Source: Straminergon stramineum (taxonomy: Eukaryota; Streptophyta; Bryopsida; Hypnales; Calliergonaceae). Taken from it: a stretch of DNA of 64,000 bases. The stretch lies in NCBI GenBank assembly GCA_963920665.1, contig OY987267.1:4588001-4652000 (forward strand), given 5' to 3'. The position numbers and the translations under genes are program-made. Below the pieces are notes generated by a model. The model searched no databases. It was not told the DNA's origin and saw only the letters and a program-made list of their open reading frames with translations. Below, in pieces: positions 12,744 through 24,985 of this stretch; positions within the stretch are counted from its first letter, which is position 1; the number at the start of each line of letters is the position of its first letter.

Positions 12744-13563
12744 TTAACCCCTAAGTGCCTAAGCCTTTCTAAGTGTGTTTTGACCATGAAAAAAGAGCAT
12801 TGGCTTGTAGTTATCCTTAATGAAGCAAATTGTGTTTTTTTCCAAATCTAACCATAGAGATGTTAATAGAGCTTGTTTATGAGTATGCACACCAATTTTG
12901 AGTGCAAAATTTCCTAGGAGTTGTGATATTATACCAAAAAAATGTACACTTTCTATTTTTAGTATGTTGTCTTTGTCAACAATGTTTCAAAAATTTGCAT
13001 ATAAATGTTTTGGGGGATTGGAGGTAACATGAACAACTTCAAAGAGTGTTAGCACACTAAAATGCACTTCCAAAAAACTTAATTTCACATGAAAAAACAT
13101 CAAACTCATTACACAATCCACCTTGCAATTGTTGAAATGCAATTTTTGTTATTAAGTAGAAATTGCAAATGGTTTCAAATGAACACTTGCATGTTGAAAT
13201 TTTCAATGGTGAAAATCATGAAAAGACTGTAAACTTCTCATTGGGATCATTCTCAAAGCAAATGGATAAGTACAATTTCTTAGATCTCAAATCAAATGAA
13301 ATTGCCAAGCTTTGCATAAAGTCGGGAAATGAAGTAAAATTAACAAGCTTTATATTCCACTTCTAGTACACATATGCCTTTGAAGACCTCTCAATAATTG
13401 TATATGTACTTTTCTCAATGAAAAGTGAAAGTTTTCCATAGTTAACCCTCAAAACTGCTCAAATTTTTTTTTAAACCGGTCACAGGAATTTAACTACCCA
13501 TACAGAAATGGGCCTGAAATTTCAGATCGACCATACATAGTCATGTAGGTAGTTAGGGGTTAA
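12744..13563. mobile_element. TTAA-bounded MITE-like element D
   Basis: Left end TTAACCCCTAAGTGCC, right end (reverse complement) TTAACCCCTAACTACC. Both TTAA sites are intact and flank CCCCTAA inverted termini. The 820-bp interior is AT-rich and has no transposase. Confidence 0.55.
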
Positions 13564-13623
13564 AGTGACATTTTAAGAGTTGATTGCCTTTGGAGGGAAG
13601 CTAAATTCCTTGAAATCATTTTT

Positions 13624-13796
13624 AGTAAATTTTGGTAGGAATAAAAATGGAATTGGTATCTAGCTCAGATTGTTTCATATTTTTTGAACCTTTGCAAAAT
13701 TAGTTACAAATTTTTGAAGTTGAAATGTAGTGGCCACGAAAAGGAACCACTTCCTAAAATGTACATTGTTGGTACACTGAAGAAAGTAAATGTTCC
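13624..13796 (-). repeat. dispersed repeat R1, copy 2
   Basis: Reverse-strand copy sharing TTAGTTACAAATTTTTGAAG and CCTAAAATGTACATTG blocks with the copy at 6,575. It lies just outside element D. Confidence 0.65.
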
Positions 13797-14370
13797 TTTG
13801 TCTTAGTAATTGCTTTTAGAGCACACTACTTTAGAGGGACATGAATTTGATAGCCATTGATAGTACAAGGCAGGGAGTAGGGTTTGTTTTTTTAGTGACT
13901 AGTTAGTCAATATACATGGTTCCACTCGATAGATTCACACATTTTTTTCTACCAAAGAACAACAAATTAGGGAGTATTTCATATGTATTTTGGTCAACAT
14001 ACTAGTTTTTGGAAAAGAAAAGTCATATTATACTAGTGGTCAAAGCAAATTCACATAGCTTTCTATTGTGAATCCTAGGAGGACTATTTGCTAATAAGGC
14101 TCTTTTAATTTCCTAAACAATTCTATTGGCAATTCCAAAGTGTACCTTGAGATTGTGGAATAGTGAAGAAACCTATAACATGTGTAAAAGCCACATGGTG
14201 GTGTTAATTGAATTTATAAAATGGAGCATCTTTCAACCCCATTTCAACCAGGCTTTGAATCCCATTTCACCACACTGTGTGTGTAGTTTCTACTACATTA
14301 GGATGTTAGAGAGTAAAATTGGATCTTAGACTAGGGGTCCAAATTGAGCTACAATCCATAATAGGGATCT

Positions 14371-14935
14371 TTAACCTCTAAGCCCTTTGAAGTCCATTTT
14401 CTAGACAATCAACAAATTGAAACTCAAGTTTCATCCTCCTAACTACTTGAATGAAAGTTATTATAATTTGTGGAGATACTTTATCAAGTTGTTGTCCTAT
14501 CTAAAGGTTGGATTTGGTGTTACTAGAGTACATATTTTTCTAAAATTACAAATGTGCAAGTATGTCAAGTGGTCAAATTGCATTGACTTTAGTTCAGAAT
14601 AGGATTTGCCAAAATGAGGTCATAGATTTAAAGAACAATTCAAATAAAAATCATCAAGTGAAGAGAACCTCATTTCAAATCCATTCCAACAAATTTTACT
14701 CAAAAAATGATAATATTTTGCTTGTAACCAAATTTTGAAGGAATTTTTGAATTTCTCTTTCAAAATATATAAAAAAAGATTGGTGATAGCATTGGTGAAT
14801 TTAATTGTACATATGGAATCTACAAATCAAAAACTACAACATAACTTTCATTTTTATATGCTTCCAAATACCACTTTATAATGATCTTTCTCAAATTGTC
14901 AATTCTAGAGATGAATTTGGACGTGTAGGGGTTAA
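14371..14935. mobile_element. TTAA-bounded MITE-like element E
   Basis: Left end TTAACCTCTAAGCCC, right end (reverse complement) TTAACCCCTACACGTCC. Both ends have TTAA. The 565-bp interior is AT-rich and non-coding. Confidence 0.5.
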
Positions 14936-16623
14936 CTTTGTTACCTTATTCAAATTTGACTAGTCTAGTGTCAATATTTGGATATCTCCACATGAGACTT
15001 ATATAGCTAGGAGTAATTAGGGAGGTTGAATTTTGAATATCATTAGAAATTGGAATGCTTGATGGTGACCTTTAAAAGAAGGGGGACACAGCTATAAGTG
15101 CACACTACACAAGTGCACAATGAAAAAGGTGCCCCAATTTTAAGGTTGCATAGACCTTTTGTTGAGAAATTTCATGTCCAATCACAACCCCTACATACCT
15201 AGGTGCACCTACAAAAGACAACCCCTTGAAAAAAGTACCAAACTACATTTTGAAATCCCCCTCAATCATCCAATTCCAATGCCCTCTATTTTGTGGTGAG
15301 TGGTGACGAGAAGTGTTTTTATAGACAATTCAATGCCCAATTGCCTCAAAAAAAAAAGCCTATTAAAAAAAAGTTGGATAAATGTGTTTATAAATGTCAA
15401 ACTATAAATGTCCCTGTACACTGCTATCACAGTGTTTTCAAAACCTCATTCCATCCATCATCCAAAGCCAACAAATACAAAAATTGCATACAAAAATTGC
15501 ATACTCAAAATTGGCCACCTTCAATTTGAGCCCCCACTCTAAAATGAAGGAGCCAGTAAACTCAGAACCTTCTTCAAAGAAAGCCCACATTACTGTTGGT
15601 CCCAAAACCCAAAAACCCCACTGGCAACGAGTGTTTCATAGTCAAATAGAACTCACAGAATAAAGCTGTATATTGTCACTGACAGTGAGCAGTGAGCACA
15701 GCCATCTGCTTTGGAGAAAATGACAGCATCCAAGGAGTACAACGTGGTCAGGTATGCATGGCTGCTGCTGTACTGTACTTCAAAAAATCTCAACGAGTCT
15801 CCCCAGAACAATTTCCAGTTTTCCACAGAAGTTCCAGTTTCCAAAGTTCCAGTTTCCAAAGCCTTTGATCATGATCGATGTGGTATCCGTTGAAAAAGAG
15901 AATACCTGAGGCACTTGAAACAGACCTAAGTTAGGTGCAGTGCAACCATCACTGATGCTACAGTAACTTTAAGTTTTAAACTACAGATAACACAGCCCCT
16001 TCAGATTCCAGGGCTACCTCTCAAGATTTGTGATGATTCTGTTCACAATATATTCTTTGCTGACCATGAGACAATATTGTTACAAAGAAAGGTATACGAT
16101 GGGAGCCATAGAGTATATACAAACAGTTCAATACTGTACTTGAATTTATCATTTCTACCACTGATTAGATAAAACGGAAGACTTTAAGAGAAGAATTATT
16201 CTTATTTTGGTATTCAAACCCTGTAATATGTTCAGTTTGTTTCTCATGTTGATTGACTGCAATCAAAGAAAAAAAATGACAAGCTGGTACCACATAATCT
16301 TATCTCAATTCCTTGATTTCCAGGGTATGCCATTTACAGTGCCCCAATGGCCCAAAGTGGCTACTTCCATATCAATATGAATAGGTGTTGGAAGTAAATC
16401 ATTTTGGAAGCTTCAAGGTAACAAGATGTAACAATAAAAAGATATCCTAGATTTTTGGACAATAAAAATATTTTGGAAGTTATTGTAAGTTTCTGAAATG
16501 GACTTTCCATTTTTAGTTTGTGCGCTTAAGAGTAAAGCTCTGAAGGCAATTAGGAAGCAGCAGACTAAAACGTCCAATATCAGCTGGTCTAGTAAGAATT
16601 GCACCAGAATGTTACCAGAAGAA
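14936..16623. other. intergenic, downstream of RNase HII
   Basis: No recognised gene. A short GC-richer stretch at 15,660-15,900 has an open frame starting MTASKEYNVV and a donor-like CAG|GTATGC. It contains a 15-bp direct repeat (GTTCCAGTTTCCAAA, 2-3 copies at 15,831-15,861). It could be an unrecognised small exon but cannot be supported further. The part next to 16,624 should be 3' UTR of the RNase HII gene. Confidence 0.35.
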
Positions 16624-19486
16624 TCAGGAGTCTCCATTTTGTATTTGATCCTTGAGAGGAGCAAATGACCGACGGTGAATGTCACATGGCCCGTGCTTCA
16701 GAAGTGCCCCCATATGGATTGCTGTACCGTAGCCCTTATGAGCCTTGAATCCATACACTGGCCATTTCCTGTCAAAGCCACGTGTCTTCTACTATTAGCC
16801 AAGGTGAAAAAGATACATAATTGCATACGGTTCACATCCTCAAAGTCAAGGCTTGACTAGTACAAAGCATAGAAGATAATCAACAGAATGCTACATACAA
16901 ACAAGATTTTAAGTAAAATTAGACTGTTCAAGAACATTCAGATGGGCAACATCAAAAAGAGAATTTCTTCATGATTCATGGGGCCGGGTGTGTGGTCACA
17001 ATGAATCATTCAAAGGCTTTCTTATGTCTCATAGAGATGCCTGCATATCATCAGTGCAACCCTAGGGAGGCCTACCCATGAACCACAGGAAGATATATTG
17101 CTGTCTTACTTAAAAATTTCTGGAAACAATCTCATTTTACTGAGAACCCCTTGTTCAAATAATTTATTGAGAGAAGTAGTATCATTTGAGATCGTACTTG
17201 TCATATTCCAACATCATGCGATCACGAGTGACCTTAGCCAGTATCGACGCTGCTGCAATTACGTGGCACTCCGCGTCTCCCTGTTGAACATTAGAGCAAT
17301 CAAACTTAATTATGTCAGGCAGGGGAAGAACCTGAAAGAGACTTTAGAGAAATGAAGAAAACTTAAATTGTCAAGGAGAAGATTCAGGTTGAAACACAAC
17401 AATGGAATGTGTACCTTAATTACAAACTGTGCTTTCTCCTTTGAAAGATCATTAGGGAGTCTATTACCATCAACAAGAACATAGTCTGGAGTCTTCTCAC
17501 CCTTTTCAGCCTTGAGCTTCTTAATGCATGTAGACATTGCAAGTAGAGTTGCCTACAACAGCACATACGGAATCCAACATCACATTACCTATGCCATCCC
17601 AACTGACAAATATACTGAATGCATTTACATCTGAATTACATTTCCTAAAACTATTCTTCTCTCAAGTTACTGGATGGCAAGGACATGGTGTAAAATAACA
17701 GGCTTAGCTCCAGAAAATGTGCTGAAATAACCTGCTTTCCTGTCTAGGGCTACTACAGTACAGCTTTTTCACTCAATTTCAACCCCGGAATCTCTGCTCA
17801 CGTAATTGAATGATAGGGACTTGGCATTTTTCGACCAAAGCTCCCAAACACCACGAAAGACAGCTTTCACAAACAAACAAAGTACCTGTAAAATGTTGAT
17901 TTCATCAATCTTTGCTGCATCAACCACGTGTACCTGCGCAAAATTTTGTCAATCCGCACTAGTTCATTTCGTAGAGAATTCAAGCCACCAGACGTTCATT
18001 GTACCCAAAGAACACCCGGACATCGTTGTCTATCACTAATGACCCATCTTCAACCAAAAAACAAGCTTCATCGCTAATGATACAAACGACACACATCTAG
18101 TGTAGTTGTGTTCGTAGTGATGGGGCTTGGCTCTTGTACCCAAAGTTCTCTCCACAGCTCTTTACATCCAAAAATCAAACTCCTACATACGATCAAGTTC
18201 TTATAGTGAAGGAAATAATATCATCTACCTGCCCACCAAAAAATTTATATTCTCAAGTCATACATATGTGAAAACTTTCAGTGCATTGACACTGTGTTTT
18301 CCCAGTTTGACGGACAATTGAAGCAAAGAATCACTTGACTACCTGAAAAACTATTTCCTCCTAAGTACAAGTTTACGGAAGAGAATGGAACACCGAAGTT
18401 GAAAGTATCACAGGCATTAGAGCAAGATTGAGGGGAGACATACAGCATACGCAACTCCAGGTGTGGCTATGATTTGGGCATAAAGCTCTTCTCGCTGTGT
18501 CTCAGTAAGTTTTTTACTATCGTCCACACCTGCACACTCAAAGACACTACTATTCTAGTAGTCTGACCTAACTCTGATGGAACAAGTTTTGTTCCTCAAA
18601 TCAAGGAAAACCAGCCGGTCCTTAAGATCGTTTGCTGTACAATCAAACCTCAATAGTCTTACCAAATGGGGTCTCATATCTGCTTGCACTAAGACATAGA
18701 TTGAATGTGTGACAAATCTGCTACAGTTTCAATGACATTACGGCAAGTATGCAAGATCATCTCTTAGAATATCATTTTAGAGAAGATTGTAATGAAGAGG
18801 TTTGAGTGTAACTCACAACACATACACAATATCAAATCAATTGCAACCTTAAACCCTAAACCCTACACCTAAACTTGCTCCACAATCAGTTGTGCTACGA
18901 TGAAGCGATTGAGTTACCAGGAATTGTGACCGAGGCAGGGATAATGCACGCTGCAGCAACCACAGGACCAGCTAATGGACCTCGCCCGGCCTCATCCACT
19001 CCAGCAACGTTTTGGAATCCTAGCTCCCAAAGCTTCATCTGCAAAAGGCACAAAAGCAGTGACTTACATCATTAAGGTTTCATTGCCGAACTTCTTGACC
19101 AAACCATGAGTCCAACAGTCCCAATGCTCCAGAACCCAATGGTGATAGCAGAAAATTAGGTTAGCCGTATACTCAACCTCCAAATCTCGGCTGGGAAGCC
19201 TCTTCAAGGACTTCGTTTTTCGCAATGTCTTGGTCTCTGAAACCCTAAGCTCGACCTCAGTCACTTGTGCTTGCTTTTGATCGCCATCTTGTTCCTTCAT
19301 TGCATTGGCAACGCAGTTTTTAATCTGAGACTTGATTCGGGAAACCTTGGAGCTACGTTTGTCGACAGAGATGAGATGAGGCGAACTCTCACTCGCAGCT
19401 GCAGCGATCAACCTGGCTGATCTCCGCACCACGGCACCATTGGCAACCCTCGCAACCATTGTGACAAGCGTCTCACACTTGCCCAC
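16624..19486 (-). CDS. ribonuclease HII, bacterial type, probably organellar
   Basis: Cleaves RNA in RNA:DNA hybrids, including single ribonucleotides in DNA. Exons on the minus strand: 19486-19178, 19038-18918, 18529-18444, 17933-17886, 17552-17415, 17331-17198, 16768-16624. All have GT/AG borders and consistent phases, giving 326 residues. The catalytic motif [18 protein letters not shown] supplies Asp118 and Glu119; VLVDGN gives Asp216; [12 protein letters not shown] gives Asp271. The C-terminal [13 protein letters not shown] and [11 protein letters not shown] are typical of prokaryotic RnhB, unlike the eukaryotic RNase H2A subunit. The first ~100 residues (Arg/Ala/Ser-rich, no acidic start) have no counterpart in bacterial enzymes and suggest a plastid or mitochondrial transit peptide. 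Translation may start at 19,486 or at the next Met (19,456). The exon 1 donor (GAG|GTTGAG) is weak but restores the frame. Intron 6 contains a foldback element. Confidence 0.9.
16901..17095. mobile_element. foldback MITE in RNase HII intron 6
   Basis: Shares TTAGACTGTTCA.GAACAT, CTTCATGATTCATGG and CTAGGGAGGCCTACCCATGAA with the hairpin at 47,451-47,640, in the same order when one copy is reversed. The two TCATGG/CCCATGA-containing halves face each other. It lies wholly inside intron 6 (16,769-17,197). Confidence 0.5.
18849..18874. promoter_or_regulatory. telobox-like motif in RNase HII intron 2
   Basis: AAACCCTAAACCCTA, two plant telomere units in tandem. Such motifs recruit telobox-binding factors in plant regulatory regions. 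Here it sits in an intron on the strand complementary to the gene. Function is unproven. Confidence 0.3.
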
Positions 19487-19899
19487 CTAAGAAAGCTCCA
19501 AAACGGAAAAGAAAGCTTCTCATCAACACTTGTTACCCGAGAACGTTTATACACGCAAAGTCTGACGAACTGAGGCAAAAAACGTTTGAGACAAACGAAG
19601 GAATGACTGATTCCTTACAGTGGAAACCCGAGTTGTGAGCGTTCTCTGAAGACTCCGCTCGACTGGGTTGGTCCACATTCTGCGAACACAGCGTCCACAC
19701 CTATTGATCAATACAGCTCATCCGAAGAGTGCTTGTCGTTGCGTCAAATTGTAGGACGTCGTTCTTGGAATAATGTCGCATTTGGTGTGTGAGGACTCGC
19801 CCTCATTACTCACATCAATTAGGTCTTGACATGGTTCAAATGGTAGCAACGAGTGATCTAACCCTAATATGCAATTCTATGTTTCACTTTGAAATTCTT

Positions 19900-20395
19900 C
19901 TCAAGGTCTAGTGGACACATTCGGCGATTGGGCGGAGACAGTTCCAGAACGACAGAGAATTTCAGATTTCACTGAAGGATACGATGCGTGCATGCCAATT
20001 TCAGAATGAACACTAAAGTCTCCAACATTAAACTTGTTTCTCATCTCTCCCATTTGCCCAGGTAATGGCATTACTGTATAGACTTGACCATCAAATTTTG
20101 CATCAGCTCTCATGTTGCTCACCGTCTCTTAGGTTCTCTTGTTGAAAAGCGTCCAACACGATCAGTACCACTGGAGGTTCTCAAAGTTTCTTTCCATGTT
20201 GAATGTTGTGGTCGGTCAGTTGCAATGTTCAACCCCATTCAAGGTCGCAAACCCAGTATTGTTAGGAATAGATCCCACATTCCTTACAAGTGGTGCCGTA
20301 CTTAGTGCCTCACAAATATCATCGAAACGGGGTTCTAATTTTTAGGCCAATATTTCCTGTTGTGCAGATGTGAATCTCTTCATTACAGCATGGCA
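19900..20395 (-). pseudogene. decayed coding sequence, family not recognised
   Basis: One minus-strand frame reads with protein-like composition through about 150 codons: FTSAQQEILA ... LEPRFDDICEALSTAPLV, then NNTGFATLNGVEHC, then a 73-codon clean frame ending SPNVSTRP. At least four stops interrupt it in the upstream part. GC content and amino-acid makeup exceed the surrounding noncoding DNA. It may be the remains of a regulatory protein or of an exon whose introns I cannot place. It lies upstream of the RNase HII gene on the same strand and is not part of that enzyme. Confidence 0.35.
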
Positions 20396-20697
20396 CCAAT
20401 TCAAATCATAGTACTGTAATCAGCCGCATTCAATATATTCACCAAAACTTTGTATTAGTTTTCGATTGTACACGATTTTCGAACTGAACGTCTATATGCT
20501 TCCAGCTCCTGCAGTAGAACCCTAAATCCAGCAACTCAAGCTCTGAACACACAATTGGGGTCTGATGCTATACTACTCCTGTACATTGATTTCTAGAGCT
20601 TGGAGGAGGCAGTTTGCTTCTTTTGTTATTGATTAATGTACTGTTCAGAACAGATTGACTGATCACGAGCTAGGGTACCTGGAGATTCATACATTTT

Positions 20698-22164
20698 TCA
20701 GTAATTGTAGAATCTGTTGGGGAGGGTGTAGTAAGGAGCACTGACGTACATAGGCACCCACTCGGGTTCCTTGGGCCACTCTGGCTCTTTTTTCTTGGCT
20801 TCGTCTTTCTTGACTTCTGCTTTGGTCTCTTCTCTCTTCTCAACTTTGGGCTCCCCTTGTTTCTTTTCTTCCTTTTTTGTTTCCACCACTGTCACCACTT
20901 TTTCCACCTTCACCGCCTGGACATAAATCCATGGCAACTATCGTTAGATCTCAAAACACCCACCTCAAGAATATCCGGAGACGAGGTATAGGCCCCAACC
21001 CTAATTCATGGAGGTTGTTCAAGAATGTAGAAATAGAGAACTTGCTTCTGGTTGCGAGCACTCGTTGGTGGACATAAGCCTAGTTTGTCTATACGTATTT
21101 TGTGGTATGCTGAAAATTGTTTGAACTTAAACCCATGATCTTTGACATAACATTTTGGAGGAGTTGTCTCAACACCTTGAGATAAGGAATCTAGATTCTT
21201 TTTGGGGTTGAATCTTGGTGTTGTCTTTGGGGAGAGGTACTAAAAGTTCTAGGGAGAGGCAGGTGCTTGGCACTCTCTAAGTGCCATATTTATTGAATGT
21301 TAGGCTTTTGAGTCTTTTTGGTTGTCGTCTATATCGTGCGAGGGGGTGAGTTCTCACGATTGCTAAAGAATGTGTAGCACATGATCATGCACATAGTTTG
21401 GGTCTTTATTGAAACGAAGCATTGATGCAAGAGAGAGTACTACCTGTTGTGTATCCACAATTTTTGCCTCCTCAGTTTTCTGCTCTTCTACTTTGACCTT
21501 CGTCTCCTCTTTTTTTTCCTCTTTTTTCTTTTCTTTCTTCTCTTCCTTCTTGGGCTCTTCTTTTGGTGGAGCAGGCTCGGCTATCAACACGACATCCCTG
21601 CCTGTCTTATGAATGCGTCGCCAAACATCGTTCCTGTCTACATTTCCCACCACTGTCACCTTCTGGCCGTAGTAGTCTATTTTGTAGGACTGCACACCTG
21701 CAAAATATGATTTTCAATCATTTCTATACATTCCCACCCTTGGGCTGAATTAAATATCTGTCAACTCAACTTCATAGCCTTATTAAGCAGGAGCATTTGA
21801 GCCCTTCTGAGCTGTATGGAGTTTAACAAATCATCTCAGATCTTAACCTTAAATCAGATGGAGACCCATGGTGAAGAACAAACTGGAGAGTGCTATGTAT
21901 GCACCAACATCTTCTCCCTAGGCAAGGCTATTGCTTCATAATATTATGCTGTCTAGAATACTTAAAACAGAATCACAGTAACCATTCTGTTTCTTTCGAT
22001 GAAGCATTTATGCTTTGATATCATAGCGTGAGATTGGCCTCCTTGATGAAAACTTGTATTACTGCTCTATAAGAAGCATGGTGGGTACCAGGAATCTTTT
22101 TGACAGTTTTCTTCACAGAAGTTGCACAGGCCTCACAGTACATCACCACGTAGAGCTCCACCAC
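20698..22164 (-). CDS. HMA-domain metal-binding protein (HPP type)
   Basis: Likely metallochaperone-type protein of the large plant heavy-metal-associated family. Minus-strand exons: 22164-22089, 21697-21444, 20916-20698, with GT/AG borders and matching phases (182 codons read). The first exon encodes an HMA beta-alpha unit with the metal site MYCEAC (M-x-C-x-x-C). The next completes the fold (SYKIDYYGQKVTVVGNV, then DVWRRIHKTGRDVVLI). A long Lys/Glu-rich low-complexity region follows, and the protein ends in APYYTLPNRFYNY. There is no CaaX prenylation box, so it is an HPP rather than an isoprenylated HIPP. The 5' end is incomplete: the first exon begins in phase 0 after a splice acceptor. 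A short start exon probably lies upstream; an ATGGCAGGGAC at about 22,288 is a candidate. Confidence 0.82.
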
Positions 22165-22169
22165 CTGCA

Positions 22170-24667
22170 CAAATAATACGAGAGTTTACGATACACCATG
22201 TGCGGGACTGTATTTAATGATCAAGCAAACCTTTCAACGACATACAGATCCCACTACAACACCGAAGCGCTAAAAGTCCCTGCCATCTGTAAGTTATATC
22301 TCCAGTTTCTTTCCAGCTTTACATTAGTCATTGACACATGAACCTCAACCGTCAACCAGGTTTCTGCGTTAATGAAAGTGTTGTTTAATTGTTAGATGCG
22401 GCACTTGGAAGGATGACTGTCTGCCCATGTTGATCATCGTTCGCCATAAAGGCAGACCTATAATATTGAATTTGAAGTAACTCATCAAGATTAGCTACTA
22501 AGGACTGAGAATTTATTGACATAAAATGACCAATTGATTCATCATATAGTGAATAAAACAATAAATCAGAGGCATCCAAATTCTATATCACTAAAATCAG
22601 TGAAGAACATTGCATATGCTAGTCAAAAATTAAATAAAATTTGAACAAAAGGAAGCCTCCACTTGACCACTCACAAGCGCTCTAAAACACTGTAGGCTCA
22701 AGTACGTTGGGCCTCTGGTCCTAACATTGCCAAAGACGAGCACATGGACGTAGGGAAGGAGATGGCCATTGGCTATGGCAATTCTGGAATCTGCCCTTGT
22801 TGAGGCTATGGGAAGAAAAATTAGAGTTAAATTTCACCCTATCGAACACAGGCTCGCATTTGGGGGGCATGATGGAAGACTCAACTCACTTCTGAAACTC
22901 GCCAGGTAAGTGGTGACTCTGGCCATGTTTCATGCACAATCTATGGCATTTCTACATACTTGTCTGGCTATCTAATTTGCGAGTGCAGTAGCTAATCAAA
23001 AGCTGCGTGTCCTTTTGCAATTTCTCAATATGGGTAGGTCTAGTTGCATTTGTTGAGAAAGAAATTTCTGCAGGTCATTTGGAGGCTTTCTCAAACCTAT
23101 GACGAGAAAGATACCATGAAAATATCATGCTATTATTTCTGTGCCCATCTGCTGTAAAATTTCTACAAGGGCAGACAGTATGACGTTGATGGATTAGTAA
23201 AATTCAACTCTTATGCTTCAATCCATATCCATGCGTCTGAAATGATTTTCAGTGACGAAATGAAGTGGAGAAAAGAATCGAATTCAGGTCGACTATAGCC
23301 ATGTCAAAATTATCAAAAGGCTAGGGGTAACCTTGACGCATTCTCAAGCTATTCAATTTGCGATTTGAAAGGTCAAGCAGTTCAGGTAATCCTCATGCAT
23401 ACTGGCTTCTATCGGTATAGGAAAACATCAACTGTGAAATTTTCAACTTCCAGTGTACAGACAGGAGTTCTGCACCTATCGTCGACAAGAAGAAAGAAGA
23501 GGAAAGTCTTACTGTTGGGGACATGCGGTAGAACGACGCACCTGAGTCATTGTAGATCACGTCGCAATCAGGTGAGGATGCTCAATTGAACTGCTTGCTT
23601 GAGTTTGATCTCCAGCCGGGCTTTAGCTATAAATTCCTGCGATTCCTGCACCTTATCAAGTGAGTGATCACCTTCCTCCTTCAAGAGTTTCAAATGGCTA
23701 CTAATTGTGTGAATCTCTGCAAGACAACAAGTTCACTTAACCTATGACAGAGCTCGCCAGGTGCGAGATGATCCTTGCGGACATTCTTGAGCAACGAAGG
23801 CGCTTTTAGACCTTCAATTCATGGGCCCCAGGAAGAGCAGAAAACTAATAAGGTAGAGAAACTCTTTCCCATGACTTTTGGGTGATTTCTATAATCAGAA
23901 AAGACAAATAAGCGGTTGTGGACTTTATTCTTTATTGTCAAGGGGATTCTAATGCACTATAATACATTTTCTTTCGATGCTGTATGAAAAAGTTGCGAAG
24001 TTTTGAAATTTTGACCGACTGTGGGTAAGATTAGAATCTTCAGTTATTGTACATTCTCTTATTCACACAATTCCAAAGATGAGCTTTATTTGAGTTACAT
24101 TTGCTCCACTTCTGGGCTATTGATGACCTAACAATCGAATTGGGATGGGTACCCAGCTAGAAATGATGAGTTCGCTCTTTTCAGTGATTATCCTGAAGAC
24201 CAGGACAGACCTTCCTAACTGTTGCAAAGTGGATCATTAGAGACTCCTTACAACGGTAACACAAGAATCTCCCAGTGTGGATGGCAGCAGTTTCTAAGTT
24301 CAAGGCACCTTTTTAACTAATTATGGATCCTGTTAGGGATGTGTCCTTGTCTCAGACACGAACTTTCCAGAAGGCTTGGTTTGTTTGTGTGCCTCAGGTT
24401 CAAAACGGGACGTCAAGAGAAGACGCTGGCGATGGTGAAGTAACTAAAGCTTAAAGCCTGGTCTTTTCAAACCTCACTACAGTAAGTTGAAGAACAACCG
24501 ACCACATCAGCAAAACCAGGTTAAGTTATTGTGAAAAAACAGAGAGGGACCAGGTTTCAGAAGATAAAAGAAGCATACATCTGGGCCCAACCAGCTTGGG
24601 TGTCTACCTCAAGTACTACCTGGAGGTCCATAAAGCACGTGGGCTCTAAAAGCGTCCAGTAACGTAG
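22170..24667. other. intergenic, upstream of the HMA gene
   Basis: About 2.5 kb without a supportable gene. It should contain the promoter and first exon of the HMA gene near 22.2-22.4 kb. The rest has only short open frames. Confidence 0.4.
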
Positions 24668-24985
24668 AGGTACGATTTTTCTTCTCATTGCACCAGAAAT
24701 GTAAAAATAGCATACATTTACATTTTAGGAGATGACGCTTTTAATGATCACTGCGTTTCAACTTCAAAAATTCATAACTAATTCCACAAAGCTCCAAAAA
24801 ATACGAAACAACTTGCGTCAGATGGCAATTCCATTGTGTCTTTGAAGGAAATTTTACTGAAAAATATATCAAGAAGTGTAACCTCCCCAAATCAATTTCC
24901 AAATCTTACTATAAATGGACGCTTTATGGATCTCCCGCCCACCGTATACTGGGGAATAGGTGACCTACTCCAGCAGTCCTGTCAT
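24668..24985 (+). repeat. dispersed repeat R1, copy 3
   Basis: One of the fuller copies. Landmarks: GTTTCAACTTCAAAAATTCA, AACTAATTCCACAAAG, ATACGAAACAACTTG, TTTTACTGAAAAATAT and GTAACCTCCC. The ~110 bp upstream also resemble the flank of the 31-kb copy. Confidence 0.7.

Noticed and set aside
21409..21710. plus-strand Ser/Phe/Leu-rich frames
   Set aside because: Antisense of the Lys/Glu-rich linker of the HMA gene.
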